Shown here piece by piece: positions 7,624-16,042 of a stretch of DNA of 64,000 bases. The DNA is taken from positions 248,001-312,000 of the forward strand of contig NZ_JBHUJS010000001.1 in NCBI RefSeq assembly GCF_042683405.1, in the 5' to 3' direction. The notes under the pieces were generated by a model, which worked only from the letters and a program-made list of their open reading frames with translations, had not been told where the DNA came from and searched no databases. The stretch is from Telluria sp042683405. GTDB lineage: Bacteria > Pseudomonadota > Gammaproteobacteria > Burkholderiales > Burkholderiaceae_D. A program made the position numbers and the translations under genes. Within the stretch, counting starts at the first letter, position 1, and every line of letters starts with the position of its first letter.

Positions 7624-10600
7624 ATGCATATCGGCGCTTCCCCTGCCACCGCGTTCACCCCGTTCCAGGCCCTGCTCGACGAGACCCGCCCTTCCCAGAC
7701 CGCGCTGCGCGATGCCATCACTTCGGCGTACCGCCGCGACGAACGCGAGGCCGTGCAGTGGCTGCTGGCGCAGGGCGCCGTCGCGCGCCCGGAAGCGCAG
7801 ACGCTGGCCGCACGCCTGGTCGCCGACGTGCGCGCCAAGCGCACCCGCTCGTCCGGCGTGGACGCGCTGATGCACCAGTTCTCGCTGTCCTCGGAAGAAG
7901 GCGTGGCGCTGATGTGCCTGGCCGAAGCGCTGCTGCGCATCCCGGACGCCGCTACCGCCGACCGCCTCATCGCGGACAAGATCAGCAAGGGCGACTGGCG
8001 CCGCCACCTCGGCGAATCGCCGTCGCTGTTCGTCAACGCCGCAACCTGGGGCCTGCTCATCACGGGCAAGCTGGTCACGACCAGCAGCGAAACCTCGCTT
8101 ACGTCCGCGCTGACGAAACTGATCAGCAAGGGCGGCGAGCCGCTGATCCGCAAGGGCGTGGACCTGGCGATGCGCATGCTGGGCAACCAGTTCGTCACAG
8201 GCCAGACCATCGACGAGGCGCTCAAGAACAGCCGCAACAACGAAGCGCGCGGCTACCGCTATTCCTACGACATGCTGGGCGAAGCCGCGCTGACCGAGGC
8301 GGACGCCAAGTACTACTACGGCGCCTACGAGACCGCGATCCATGCGATCGGCAAGGCATCGAACGGCCGCGGGATCAAGGACGGTCCGGGCATCTCCATC
8401 AAGCTGTCCGCCCTGCATCCGCGCTACAGCCGCGCGCAGCATGCCCGCGTGCTGGGCGAACTGCTGCCGCGCGTGCGCAGCCTGGTGCTGCTGGCCTACC
8501 AGTACAACATCGGCGTGAACATCGACGCGGAGGAAGCCGACCGCCTCGAGATCTCGCTGGACCTGATGGAGGCGCTGGCCTTCGACCCTGAGCTCAAGGG
8601 TTTCCAGGGCATCGGTTTCGTGGTGCAGGCCTACCAGAAGCGCTGCCCGTTCGTGATCGACTACCTGGCCGACCTGGCGCGCCGCAGTGGCCAGCGCTTC
8701 ATGGTGCGCCTGGTGAAGGGCGCCTACTGGGACTCGGAAATCAAGCGCGCGCAGGTCGATGGCATGCCGGGCTACCCGGTCTACACCCGCAAGGTGTACA
8801 CCGACCTGTCCTACCTGACCTGCGCCAGCAAGCTGCTCGGCCTGACCGACGTGATCTATCCGCAGTTCGCGACACATAACGCGCACTCGCTGTCCGTCAT
8901 CTACACCTGGGCGCAGGAGCGCGGCGTGGACGACTACGAATTCCAGTGCCTGCACGGCATGGGCGAAACGCTGTACGACCAGGTCGTGGGCGCGGAAAAC
9001 CTGGGCAAGGCCTGCCGCATCTACGCCCCGGTCGGTTCGCACGAGACGCTGCTGGCCTACCTGGTGCGACGCCTGCTGGAAAACGGCGCCAACTCCTCGT
9101 TCGTCAACCAGATCGTGGACGCGAATGTCGCGATCGAAGCGCTGATCGCCAATCCGATCGAGTCGGCGCGCACACTGGGCGGCGATCCGCATCCGCATAT
9201 CGCGCTGCCGCGCGCCCTGTTCGGCGCCGAGCGCGCGAACTCCGCCGGCCTGGACCTGACCAACGAGCACCTGCTGGGCAACCTGTCGGCCGCGCTGGCC
9301 GGGCAGGGCGCGCATGTGGCTGCGCCGCTGGTGGCAGGCCCGGTCAGCGTGGGCGTACCGGCGCAGGCTGTCATCAATCCGGCCGAGCATGGCGACATCG
9401 TCGGCCATGTGACCGAAGCGCAGGCTGCCGACGTGCAAACGGCGCTGGCCGCGGCAGCGGCGCACGCATCCGAGTGGGCGTCGATGGAACCGGCCCGCCG
9501 TGCCGCCATCGTATCGCGGGTCGGCGACCTGTTCGAAGAACGCTGCGCGGAACTGATGGCGCTGGCCGTGCGCGAGGCCGGCAAGTCGCTGCCGAACGCC
9601 ATCGCCGAAGTTCGCGAGGCGATCGACTTCCTGCGCTATTACGCGGTGCAAGCGACCAACTCAACGCAAGCGCCGGCGCTCGGTCCTGTGGTGTGCATCA
9701 GCCCGTGGAACTTCCCGCTCGCGATCTTTACCGGCCAGGTTGCGGCCGCGCTGGTCGCCGGTAACGTGGTCCTCGCCAAGCCTGCCGAACAGACCCCGCT
9801 GATCGCCTACCGCGCGGTGCAGATGTTCATTGAAGCCGGCGTTCCGGCTGCGGCGCTGCAGTTCCTGCCCGGCCGCGGCGAAGTCGTTGGCGCCGCCCTC
9901 ACCGGCGACGCCCGCGTGCGCGGCGTGATCTTCACCGGGTCGACCGAAGTGGCCCAGATGATCAACCGCACGCTGGCCAAGCGTTCGGTCGAGGAGGGCA
10001 GCGACATTCCCCTGATCGCGGAAACCGGCGGCCAGAACGCGCTGATCGTCGATTCGTCCGCCCTGCCGGAACAGGTGGTGCAGGACGTGATGACCTCGGC
10101 ATTCGACAGCGCCGGCCAGCGCTGCTCCGCGCTGCGCGTGCTGTTCCTGCAGGAAGACATCGCGGAAAAGACGCTCAAGATGCTCAAAGGCGCGATGCAG
10201 GAACTGCGCGTCGGCGTGCCGGACCGCCTGTCCACCGATATCGGCCCTGTCATCGATGCGGAAGCGCAGGCCAACCTGCTGCGCCACATCGAGCGCATGA
10301 AAGGCAGCGCCAAGTCCTTCTACCAGCTCGACCTGCCGGCGCTGAACGGCACCTTCGTGCCACCGACCGTGATCGAGATCGGTTCGCTGGCCGAACTGAC
10401 GTATGAAGTCTTCGGCCCGGTGCTGCACGTGGTGCGCTACAAGCGCGCCGACCTGGCCAAGGTGGTCGAGTCGATCAACCAGACCGGCTATGGCCTGACG
10501 CTCGGCGTGCATTCGCGCATCGACGAGACGATCGACTTCGTTGCATCGCGCGCCCACGTCGGCAACATCTACGTCAACCGCAATATCGTTGGTGCGGTGG

Positions 10601-11265
10601 TCGGCGTGCAGCCGTTCGGCGGTGAAGGCAAGTCCGGCACCGGTCCGAAGGCGGGCGGTCCGCTCTACATCAAGCGCCTGCAGTGCAAGGCGCCGGTGGC
10701 GATGGAACATGAGAAGAAGGCGGCGCCAGGGCTGGACGCGCTGGCCGGCTGGTGCCGCGCCAACGGCCATGACGCCATCGCGTCGCTGGCCGAGCAGTAT
10801 GCGCGCAACACGCTGCTGGGCGAGTCGATCGGCTTGCCTGGTCCGACCGGCGAACGCAATACGCTGTCGTTCGCATCGCGCGGCGCGGTGGTCTGCGCGG
10901 CGGCCAGCCGCGCGGTGCTGCTGAACCAGATCGCAGCCAGCCTCGCGACCGGCAATATCGCCGTGGTACCGGAGTTTGCTGCCGATGTGGTTCCGGCGGA
11001 CCTGCCGCGTGAGGTGCAGGGCCGCATCGAGCGCGTGACCGATATCGCGTCGTTCGACGGCGAGTTCCAGATCGCTCTGGTCGAGCCGTCGCTGGCGGCG
11101 CGCCTGCGCGGCGAACTGGCTGCGCGCGACGGTTCGATCGTCGGTGTGGTCGAGACGGTGGATGCGGAAGCGATCCCGCTGTGGCGCCTGGTGGCTGAGC
11201 GCGCACTGTGCGTCAACACGACGGCTGCCGGCGGCAACGCGAGCCTGATGACGCTGGGACTGTAA
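7624..11265 (+). CDS. putA: Bifunctional proline dehydrogenase / L-glutamate gamma-semialdehyde dehydrogenase
   Basis: PutA oxidises proline to pyrroline-5-carboxylate with FAD and then to glutamate with NAD+. From the ATG at 7624 it has 1213 residues. The proline dehydrogenase barrel covers roughly residues 200-520 (KLSALHPRY, NIDAEEADRLEISLDL, RLVKGAYWDSEIKRAQ); the aldehyde dehydrogenase covers about 570-1030 (PWNFPLAIFTGQ, AETGGQNALI, catalytic Cys834 in GQRCSALR). A further C-terminal domain follows. The N-terminal ribbon-helix-helix DNA-binding domain of trifunctional PutA (E. coli, 1320 residues) is absent, so autoregulation is unlikely and the divergent Lrp is the probable regulator. 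Confidence 0.96.
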   Translation: MHIGASPATAFTPFQALLDETRPSQTALRDAITSAYRRDEREAVQWLLAQGAVARPEAQTLAARLVADVRAKRTRSSGVDALMHQFSLSSEEGVALMCLAEALLRIPDAATADRLIADKISKGDWRRHLGESPSLFVNAATWGLLITGKLVTTSSETSLTSALTKLISKGGEPLIRKGVDLAMRMLGNQFVTGQTIDEALKNSRNNEARGYRYSYDMLGEAALTEADAKYYYGAYETAIHAIGKASNGRGIKDGPGISIKLSALHPRYSRAQHARVLGELLPRVRSLVLLAYQYNIGVNIDAEEADRLEISLDLMEALAFDPELKGFQGIGFVVQAYQKRCPFVIDYLADLARRSGQRFMVRLVKGAYWDSEIKRAQVDGMPGYPVYTRKVYTDLSYLTCASKLLGLTDVIYPQFATHNAHSLSVIYTWAQERGVDDYEFQCLHGMGETLYDQVVGAENLGKACRIYAPVGSHETLLAYLVRRLLENGANSSFVNQIVDANVAIEALIANPIESARTLGGDPHPHIALPRALFGAERANSAGLDLTNEHLLGNLSAALAGQGAHVAAPLVAGPVSVGVPAQAVINPAEHGDIVGHVTEAQAADVQTALAAAAAHASEWASMEPARRAAIVSRVGDLFEERCAELMALAVREAGKSLPNAIAEVREAIDFLRYYAVQATNSTQAPALGPVVCISPWNFPLAIFTGQVAAALVAGNVVLAKPAEQTPLIAYRAVQMFIEAGVPAAALQFLPGRGEVVGAALTGDARVRGVIFTGSTEVAQMINRTLAKRSVEEGSDIPLIAETGGQNALIVDSSALPEQVVQDVMTSAFDSAGQRCSALRVLFLQEDIAEKTLKMLKGAMQELRVGVPDRLSTDIGPVIDAEAQANLLRHIERMKGSAKSFYQLDLPALNGTFVPPTVIEIGSLAELTYEVFGPVLHVVRYKRADLAKVVESINQTGYGLTLGVHSRIDETIDFVASRAHVGNIYVNRNIVGAVVGVQPFGGEGKSGTGPKAGGPLYIKRLQCKAPVAMEHEKKAAPGLDALAGWCRANGHDAIASLAEQYARNTLLGESIGLPGPTGERNTLSFASRGAVVCAAASRAVLLNQIAASLATGNIAVVPEFAADVVPADLPREVQGRIERVTDIASFDGEFQIALVEPSLAARLRGELAARDGSIVGVVETVDAEAIPLWRLVAERALCVNTTAAGGNASLMTLGL

Positions 11266-11303
11266 ATGGAGTAAAACGTAAGAAAGCGCGCTAGACGCGG
11301 TAC

Positions 11304-11329
11304 GTCGTCCCGGCCAAGGCTGGGATGAC
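11304..11329. repeat. Imperfect hairpin between putA and ald
   Basis: GTCGTCCCGGCC pairs with GGCTGGGATGAC across a two-base loop. There is no T-run, so it is more likely a dispersed intergenic repeat or mRNA-stabilising hairpin than a rho-independent terminator. Confidence 0.55.
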
Positions 11330-11368
11330 GGTGGCGCATTGACAGGTCACTCACCCAAGGAGCATCAA

Positions 11369-12484
11369 ATGATTGTAGGCGTTCCAAAAGAGATCAAGAA
11401 CCACGAATACCGCGTCGGCCTGACGCCCTCCAGCGTCCTGGAGCTGACTTCACGCGGCCACACCGTCCTGGTGCAGGCCAACGCCGGCGGCGAAATCGGC
11501 CTGTCGGACGAGCAGTACGTGGCCGCTGGCGCCACCATCGCCGCTACCGCCCAGGAAATCTTCGGGCGCGCGGACATGATCGTCAAGGTCAAGGAACCGC
11601 AGCCGGTCGAATGCGCGATGCTGCGCCCCGGCCAGATCCTCTACACCTATCTCCACCTTGCCCCGGACCCGGAGCAGACTGCTGCGCTGGTCAAGTCGGG
11701 CGCGATTTGCATTGCCTATGAAACGATCACCGGTGCCGGCGGCGGCCTGCCCCTGCTGGCGCCAATGAGCGAAGTGGCAGGGCGCATGTCGATCCAGGCA
11801 GGCGCCGCACACCTTGAGAAATCGAAGGGCGGCATGGGCCTGCTGCTGGGCGGCGTGCCTGGCGTGGCTCCCGGCCACATCGTGATCATCGGCGCCGGCG
11901 TGGTCGGCACCAACGCCCTGCAGATGGCAGTCGGCACGGGCGCACGCGTCACGGTGCTGGACAAGAACATCGACCGCCTGCGCCAGCTCGACCTCGTGTT
12001 CGGCAACCGCATCACCACCCTGCACTCGAACGTGCATTCGATCGAGGAATCGGTGCTGTCGGCCGACCTGGTGATCGGCGGCGTGCTGGTTCCCGGCGCG
12101 GCTGCTCCGAAGCTGGTGACCCGTTCGATGATTTCGCGGATGAAGAAGGGGGCTGTAGTCGTGGACGTAGCAATCGACCAGGGCGGCTGCTTCGAAACCT
12201 CGCACGCGACCACCCACGCGGAGCCGACCTACGTGGTGGACGGCGTGGTGCACTACTGCGTGGCCAACATGCCGGGCGCCGTGGCCCGCACGTCGACCTT
12301 CGCGCTGAATAACGCCACCATCGGGCACGCCGTCGCGCTGGCGGACAAAGGCTGGCAGAAGGCGCTGCGCGAGGATCCACACCTGCGCAACGGCCTGAAC
12401 GTCTGCCTGGGCAAAGTGACCTATGAAGCCGTGGCACGCGACCTGAACTACGAGTACGTGCCGGCCGACGTCATGCTTGGCTGA
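11369..12484 (+). CDS. ald: Alanine dehydrogenase
   Basis: Ald interconverts L-alanine and pyruvate plus ammonia using NAD(H). The 371-residue protein begins MIVGVPKEIKNHEYRVGLTP, the family signature with the pyruvate-binding Arg and Lys region, and has the Rossmann motif VIIGAGVVGTNAL around residue 170-180 and DVAIDQGGCFET near 270. AAGGAG stands 6 bp before the ATG at 11369, which decides this start over an upstream one at 11339. It follows putA by about 100 bp in the same direction, suggesting linked amino-acid catabolism; its 3' end overlaps convergent mtnN by 14 bp. Confidence 0.95.
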   Translation: MIVGVPKEIKNHEYRVGLTPSSVLELTSRGHTVLVQANAGGEIGLSDEQYVAAGATIAATAQEIFGRADMIVKVKEPQPVECAMLRPGQILYTYLHLAPDPEQTAALVKSGAICIAYETITGAGGGLPLLAPMSEVAGRMSIQAGAAHLEKSKGGMGLLLGGVPGVAPGHIVIIGAGVVGTNALQMAVGTGARVTVLDKNIDRLRQLDLVFGNRITTLHSNVHSIEESVLSADLVIGGVLVPGAAAPKLVTRSMISRMKKGAVVVDVAIDQGGCFETSHATTHAEPTYVVDGVVHYCVANMPGAVARTSTFALNNATIGHAVALADKGWQKALREDPHLRNGLNVCLGKVTYEAVARDLNYEYVPADVMLG

Positions 12485-13220
12485 AGCGCCTGACAATGTA
12501 GTACGAATAGCGCGCGGCGACCGATTTCACGAAACGCATGAAATCGGTCGCCGCGTCTTCATTTGCGTTGTCCGAAATCGTGCGCACGACCGCGAAGGGC
12601 ACGCCCAGCTCGAAACACGCCTGCGCGACCGCGGCTCCCTCCATCTCTACCGCTAACAAGCCCGGCAGGACGTCCCTGATGGCCCCCAGCTGGCTTTTCT
12701 GATGCACGAACTGGTCGCCACTCGCAATCAGCCCCCTGTGCAGCCTTGGCGCTTGTAAACCGAATTCTTTTCTTTCTTCGACGGCAATCGCATTGACGAG
12801 GTCATGTTCGAGGAAGCCGGCTGCCGCATGCGCCAGCCTGGCGCTCATCTGGACATCGGTCAGGAAGTGCGATTGGCCCGTCAGGGGCACTTCAAAGCGC
12901 GGAAACAGGGGAGAAGCGTTCATGTCATGCTGGACCAGTGACTCGGCAATCACGATATCCCCGACTTTCACCCCGCTATCCCCAGAACCGGCAACACCTG
13001 TGAACAGGATATGCGTGACGCCAAACCTTTCTACCAGACTGGTGGCTGTCATCGCAGCGGCGACCTTGCCAATTCGCGACAGGACGCACACAGCGTCGAC
13101 AGCGCCCAGTTTGCCAGTCCAGTAGTCCCGCATGCCGTGGATGGCCTTCTGGGGGCCTTGCATGGCTTCTACGAGGCCTTCCTGTTCTTCATGGAGGGCA
13201 CTGATGATTCCTAGCTTCAT
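12471..13220 (-). CDS. mtnN: 5'-methylthioadenosine / S-adenosylhomocysteine nucleosidase
   Basis: MtnN hydrolyses MTA and SAH to adenine and the thioribose, feeding methionine salvage and removing methyltransferase inhibitors. The 249-residue protein (E. coli 232) shows the MKLGIISALHEE start with the catalytic Glu region, FTGVAGSGDSGVKVGDIVIA, the substrate-binding VEMEGAAVAQ and the RTISDNAN segment that carries the catalytic Asp. It lies on the left side of the DnaA-box region, reading away from it. Confidence 0.93.
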   Translation of the reverse strand: MKLGIISALHEEQEGLVEAMQGPQKAIHGMRDYWTGKLGAVDAVCVLSRIGKVAAAMTATSLVERFGVTHILFTGVAGSGDSGVKVGDIVIAESLVQHDMNASPLFPRFEVPLTGQSHFLTDVQMSARLAHAAAGFLEHDLVNAIAVEERKEFGLQAPRLHRGLIASGDQFVHQKSQLGAIRDVLPGLLAVEMEGAAVAQACFELGVPFAVVRTISDNANEDAATDFMRFVKSVAARYSYYIVRRFSQA

Positions 13221-13301
13221 GTTTTTGCCTGCTGTAGACGGATTGCAGGAGGGTACAAGCTGTTTGAACGGTTGTGCCAGCGTTTTCTGTATTTAAGTAA
13301 T

Positions 13302-13337
13302 GTATGTATACAAAGATAGTAGTAGTTGTTAACGCGG
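13302..13337 (+). repeat. 36-bp block, copy 1 (origin module A)
   Basis: This block is identical to 13754-13789. It contains the palindrome GTATAC, then TAGTAGTAG (13317-13325) and GTTAAC, and is followed by a DnaA-like box TGTGGAAAA at 13346-13354. Confidence 0.9.
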
Positions 13338-13576
13338 CAGTTTTTTGTGGAAAAACGCAAATTTCCAACTGGAATCAGGGACTTGAAGGAAGTATAAGCG
13401 GGTGGTTTAACGCTGTATGGCGTTGGAACTAAGTCTGGACAAGATCGGTCATGTGGAAAAGAAGGGTGCTTGTGCACATTCCTTGCCTGTGGATATTCAA
13501 CGGTTTATCCACAGACGACTTCAAAAAATGAAGATTAGAGACCGCGTGTTCAGCATGGAAGAGCATGCAACACCAC

Positions 13577-13606
13577 CGTCTTTCCTGCGAAAGCAGGATC
13601 CATGCT
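13577..13606. repeat. Degenerate dispersed hairpin repeat between the two origin modules
   Basis: The stretch TTTCCTGCGAAAGCAGGATC, continuing into CATGCTGGAT, resembles the short intergenic hairpin found widely in betaproteobacterial genomes (form TTCCCGCGAAAGCGGGAATC). It sits in the spacer between modules A and B, which otherwise shows nothing recognisable. Confidence 0.5.
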
Positions 13607-13753
13607 GGATGCGATCACGGTTTTCGGTCCTGGAGGAGCGCTGACCGATTTTCTTAGGTGCCGGTCTTCAGTGTTGCGATGAATAAGGACAGCCATCATT
13701 TCGCCTTTTCAGGGTTTTCCACGATTCGCGTACAGCTTCTGTAGTTTAATAAG

Positions 13754-13789
13754 GTATGTATACAAAGATAGTAGTAGTTGTTAACGCGG
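13754..13789 (+). repeat. 36-bp block, copy 2 (origin module B)
   Basis: Identical to 13302-13337, with TAGTAGTAG at 13769-13777. It is followed 9 bp later by a perfect DnaA box, TGTGGATAA at 13799-13807. Confidence 0.9.
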
Positions 13790-13990
13790 GCAGTTTACTG
13801 TGGATAAGTCAGGATTTTTCCACAGAATCAAAAGCTTGCCGCTTGTAGAACTAGGCTGTTTACCCTTGTATCCGTCAGGAACTTCTTTTGGACAACAATT
13901 GGCCTGTGGAGAAAGACGGTCGTTGTTCACATTCCGTTCCTGTGGATATCCAAGGACTTATCCACAGGTGCAGTTCCGACAGGAGTAACG

Positions 13991-15025
13991 ATGAGCTTGC
14001 AATCGCTTTTTCGCTATCCGATCATCCAGGCGGCCATGGCTGGCGGATCTAACACCCCGCAGCTTGTTGCCGCGGTATCGAATGCGGGTGGACTAGGGTC
14101 TTTTGCCGGCTCTTTGCTCTCTCCATCTGGGATTGCAGCCCAGGTTGCGGAGATCCGTTCTTTGACGGACAAGCCGTTCCTGATCAATCTGTTTGTCCAG
14201 CCCATGCCCTCTCCGCCGGGAGAGCTGATCGAAGCCGGTAAGGCTTTGCTGGAACCAGTCCGGCAACGCATGGGCCTGGACGCCCTGCCCACGCCGGCCA
14301 AATGGTGCGAGGATTTTGCTGCCCAGTTCGAATTACTGTTCGCCTTGCGCCCTGCCGCAGCCAGCTTCACTTTCGACATCATCAGTGCCGATGATGTGCA
14401 ACGCCTCCACCTGGCCGGGATTAGCGTCATCGGCATGAGCACGACGGTGGAAGAAGCGCTGGCCTGGGAGAAAGCCGGGGCGGACGCGGTGATTGCTTCG
14501 GGCACGGAGGCGGGCGGTCACCGCGGTACTTTCATCGGACCACAGGAAGAGGCGGTGATGACGAGTGCGGAATTGTGGCCAGCAGTAATCCGCGCCGTCG
14601 GCATCCCGGTGATCGCCGCGGGCGGCATCATGGATGGGCGGGATATCCGCCGTGCCCTCGAGATGGGCGCTGCCGCAGCACAGTTGGGCACGGCGTTCCT
14701 TGCTTGCGACGAGTCCGGGATCAGCGCGGCGTACAAGGGGCGGTTGAAACTGGCGGAAGGACAGCCAACACGGCTGACCCGCGCAATCTCTGGCCGTTAC
14801 GCAAGGGGAATCGAAAACGAGTTCATGCGTCTGATGGCGCCTGTCGAGAAGCAGGTTCCGCCGTACCCGATACAAAATGCGCTGACGACCAGCATCCGTG
14901 CGGCGGCCGCTGCTGTGAACGATACGGAGATGATGTCGCTTTGGGCGGGCGCGGGCGTTTCCCGAACAAGGGCAATGCCGGCTGCGCGCCTGATGGAAAC
15001 CCTGATAAACGAGATGCGCGACTGA
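13991..15025 (+). CDS. Nitronate monooxygenase family protein
   Basis: The 344-residue protein is an FMN-dependent TIM-barrel enzyme of the nitronate monooxygenase (2-nitropropane dioxygenase) family. Visible signatures are YPIIQAAMAGGSNTPQLVAAVS at the N-terminus, the GGLGSFAG turn, the FMN phosphate-binding region GTEAGGHRG and AAGGIMDGRDI with LGTAFLACDES. It would oxidise alkyl nitronates, usually as detoxification, although FabK-like enoyl reductases share the fold. AGGAG precedes the ATG. It is the first gene right of the candidate origin. Confidence 0.88.
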   Translation: MSLQSLFRYPIIQAAMAGGSNTPQLVAAVSNAGGLGSFAGSLLSPSGIAAQVAEIRSLTDKPFLINLFVQPMPSPPGELIEAGKALLEPVRQRMGLDALPTPAKWCEDFAAQFELLFALRPAAASFTFDIISADDVQRLHLAGISVIGMSTTVEEALAWEKAGADAVIASGTEAGGHRGTFIGPQEEAVMTSAELWPAVIRAVGIPVIAAGGIMDGRDIRRALEMGAAAAQLGTAFLACDESGISAAYKGRLKLAEGQPTRLTRAISGRYARGIENEFMRLMAPVEKQVPPYPIQNALTTSIRAAAAAVNDTEMMSLWAGAGVSRTRAMPAARLMETLINEMRD

Positions 15026-15144
15026 AGCATTGTATGTTGCATTGCAATATCGTTCGTGGGTTGGCTTAACCTTCCCAACGCCATAGCCCGCCCAACCAAA
15101 GCTTACCCACGTACAATGTTGGATTGTCTTCAGTACGTGCTTCC

Positions 15145-15921
15145 ATGATTGATTTCGTTCTCCTTGGTGCCGCCGCGTTCCTCGCGGGTCTGGTGGATGC
15201 AGTGGTTGGCGGAGGCGGACTCATCCAGCTCCCCGCATTATTCTCGGCCTTTCCGCGCGAGATTCCTGCGACGCTGTTGGGAACCAACAAGCTGGCCAGC
15301 GTGTTCGGCACTACCGCTGCCGCCTTGAATTACGCCAAGCGCGTCAAAGTACATTGGAGTACGGTAGCTCCTGCAGCAGGCGCCGCTTTTGCGCTGTCCT
15401 TCGCCGGCGCCTACACCGTGTCGAAAGTGTCGGCCGATTTCGTCCGCGTGCTGCTGCCGATCGTGCTGTTCGCCGTCGCGGTCTACACCTTCCGAAAAAA
15501 AGACCTGGGATCCGTGCATGCGCCCGTGCATAGCGGCATGGCCGAGAAATATTTCGCGGTCGGCATCGGTGGCGCAATCGGCTTCTACGACGGCTTCTTC
15601 GGACCAGGCACCGGCAGCTTCCTGATCTTCTTGTTTGTCCGCTTCTTCGGCTTTGACTTTCTTTCGGCGTCGGCCGCAGCCAAGGTCGTCAATGTGGCAT
15701 GCAACGTCGCCGCTCTGATGTGGTTCGGTTACAGCGGCATGCTGCTGGTTCAGCTTGGGTTGCTGATGGCTTTGTGCCAGATTGCAGGTTCCCTGGTCGG
15801 AACGCGCCTGGCCCTGAAACATGGCACGGGCTTTGTTCGCAAACTGTTCCTCGTTGTCGTGTCCGTCCTCATCCTCAAGACCGGGTACGATGCCTTTACC
15901 AAAGGTAGCATCAGCCTCTAA
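15145..15921 (+). CDS. TSUP-family (TauE/SafE) membrane permease
   Basis: The 258-residue protein is almost entirely hydrophobic with about eight membrane segments and carries the family's two internal halves: GLVDAVVGGGGLIQLPAL with GTNKLASVFGT, and GFYDGFFGPGTGSFLIFLF with AAKVVNVACNVAAL. TSUP proteins export or import sulfite, sulfonates or organic acids; the substrate is not predictable here. The ATG at 15145 starts the first helix directly; the TTG at 15124 is less likely. Its stop is followed within 15 bp by a parS site. Confidence 0.9.
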   Translation: MIDFVLLGAAAFLAGLVDAVVGGGGLIQLPALFSAFPREIPATLLGTNKLASVFGTTAAALNYAKRVKVHWSTVAPAAGAAFALSFAGAYTVSKVSADFVRVLLPIVLFAVAVYTFRKKDLGSVHAPVHSGMAEKYFAVGIGGAIGFYDGFFGPGTGSFLIFLFVRFFGFDFLSASAAAKVVNVACNVAALMWFGYSGMLLVQLGLLMALCQIAGSLVGTRLALKHGTGFVRKLFLVVVSVLILKTGYDAFTKGSISL

Positions 15922-15934
15922 GTCGTCTCTTCAA

Positions 15935-15950
15935 TGTTTCACGTGGAACA
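15935..15950. other. parS: parS site 1 (one mismatch)
   Basis: TGTTTCACGTGGAACA differs at one position from the consensus ParB-binding site TGTTTCACGTGAAACA. It lies 21 bp from a perfect site and 3.6 kb upstream of parB. Confidence 0.9.
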
Positions 15951-15970
15951 AAAAGCCCGGGTAACTCGAC

Positions 15971-15986
15971 TGTTTCACGTGAAACA
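15971..15986. other. parS: parS site 2 (perfect)
   Basis: TGTTTCACGTGAAACA is an exact match to the conserved chromosomal ParB-binding site. It overlaps the position expected for the -35 of the promoter-like TATAAT at 16002-16007 ahead of mnmG. Confidence 0.95.
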
Positions 15987-16007
15987 GTCGCGGAAAGGCT
16001 CTATAAT
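15979..16007 (+). promoter_or_regulatory. Putative mnmG promoter overlapping parS
   Basis: TATAAT at 16002-16007 is 17 bp downstream of GTGAAA (15979-15984), a weak -35 that lies inside the perfect parS. ParB bound there could affect transcription of mnmG-rsmG; this is inference. Confidence 0.5.
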
Positions 16008-16042
16008 TTCGCCTTACGCTTCGCGCTTCCAAGATATCCACC

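Larger units (their letters stand above)
13302..13968. other. Candidate chromosomal origin (oriC): duplicated DnaA-box module
   Basis: This non-coding stretch between divergent mtnN and a nitronate monooxygenase gene has perfect DnaA boxes (TTATCCACA either strand) at 13505-13513, 13799-13807 and 13958-13966, and near matches at 13346, 13452, 13488, 13816, 13905 and 13941. It consists of two related halves, 13302-13515 and 13754-13968, offset by 452-453 bp, each starting with an identical 36-bp AT-rich block and ending with a TGTGGATAT/TTATCCACA pair. The mtnN side is AT-rich compared with the genome. parS sites, mnmG-rsmG and parA-parB follow within 6 kb. No protein-coding gene is supported here. 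The dnaA gene is not in the window. Confidence 0.75.

Noticed and set aside
12471..12484. Overlapping 3' ends (ald/mtnN, and MBL/GGDEF-EAL at 55479-55495) as an antisense regulatory signal.
   Set aside because: Overlaps of 14 and 17 bp between convergent genes are common in compact genomes and carry no further visible feature.
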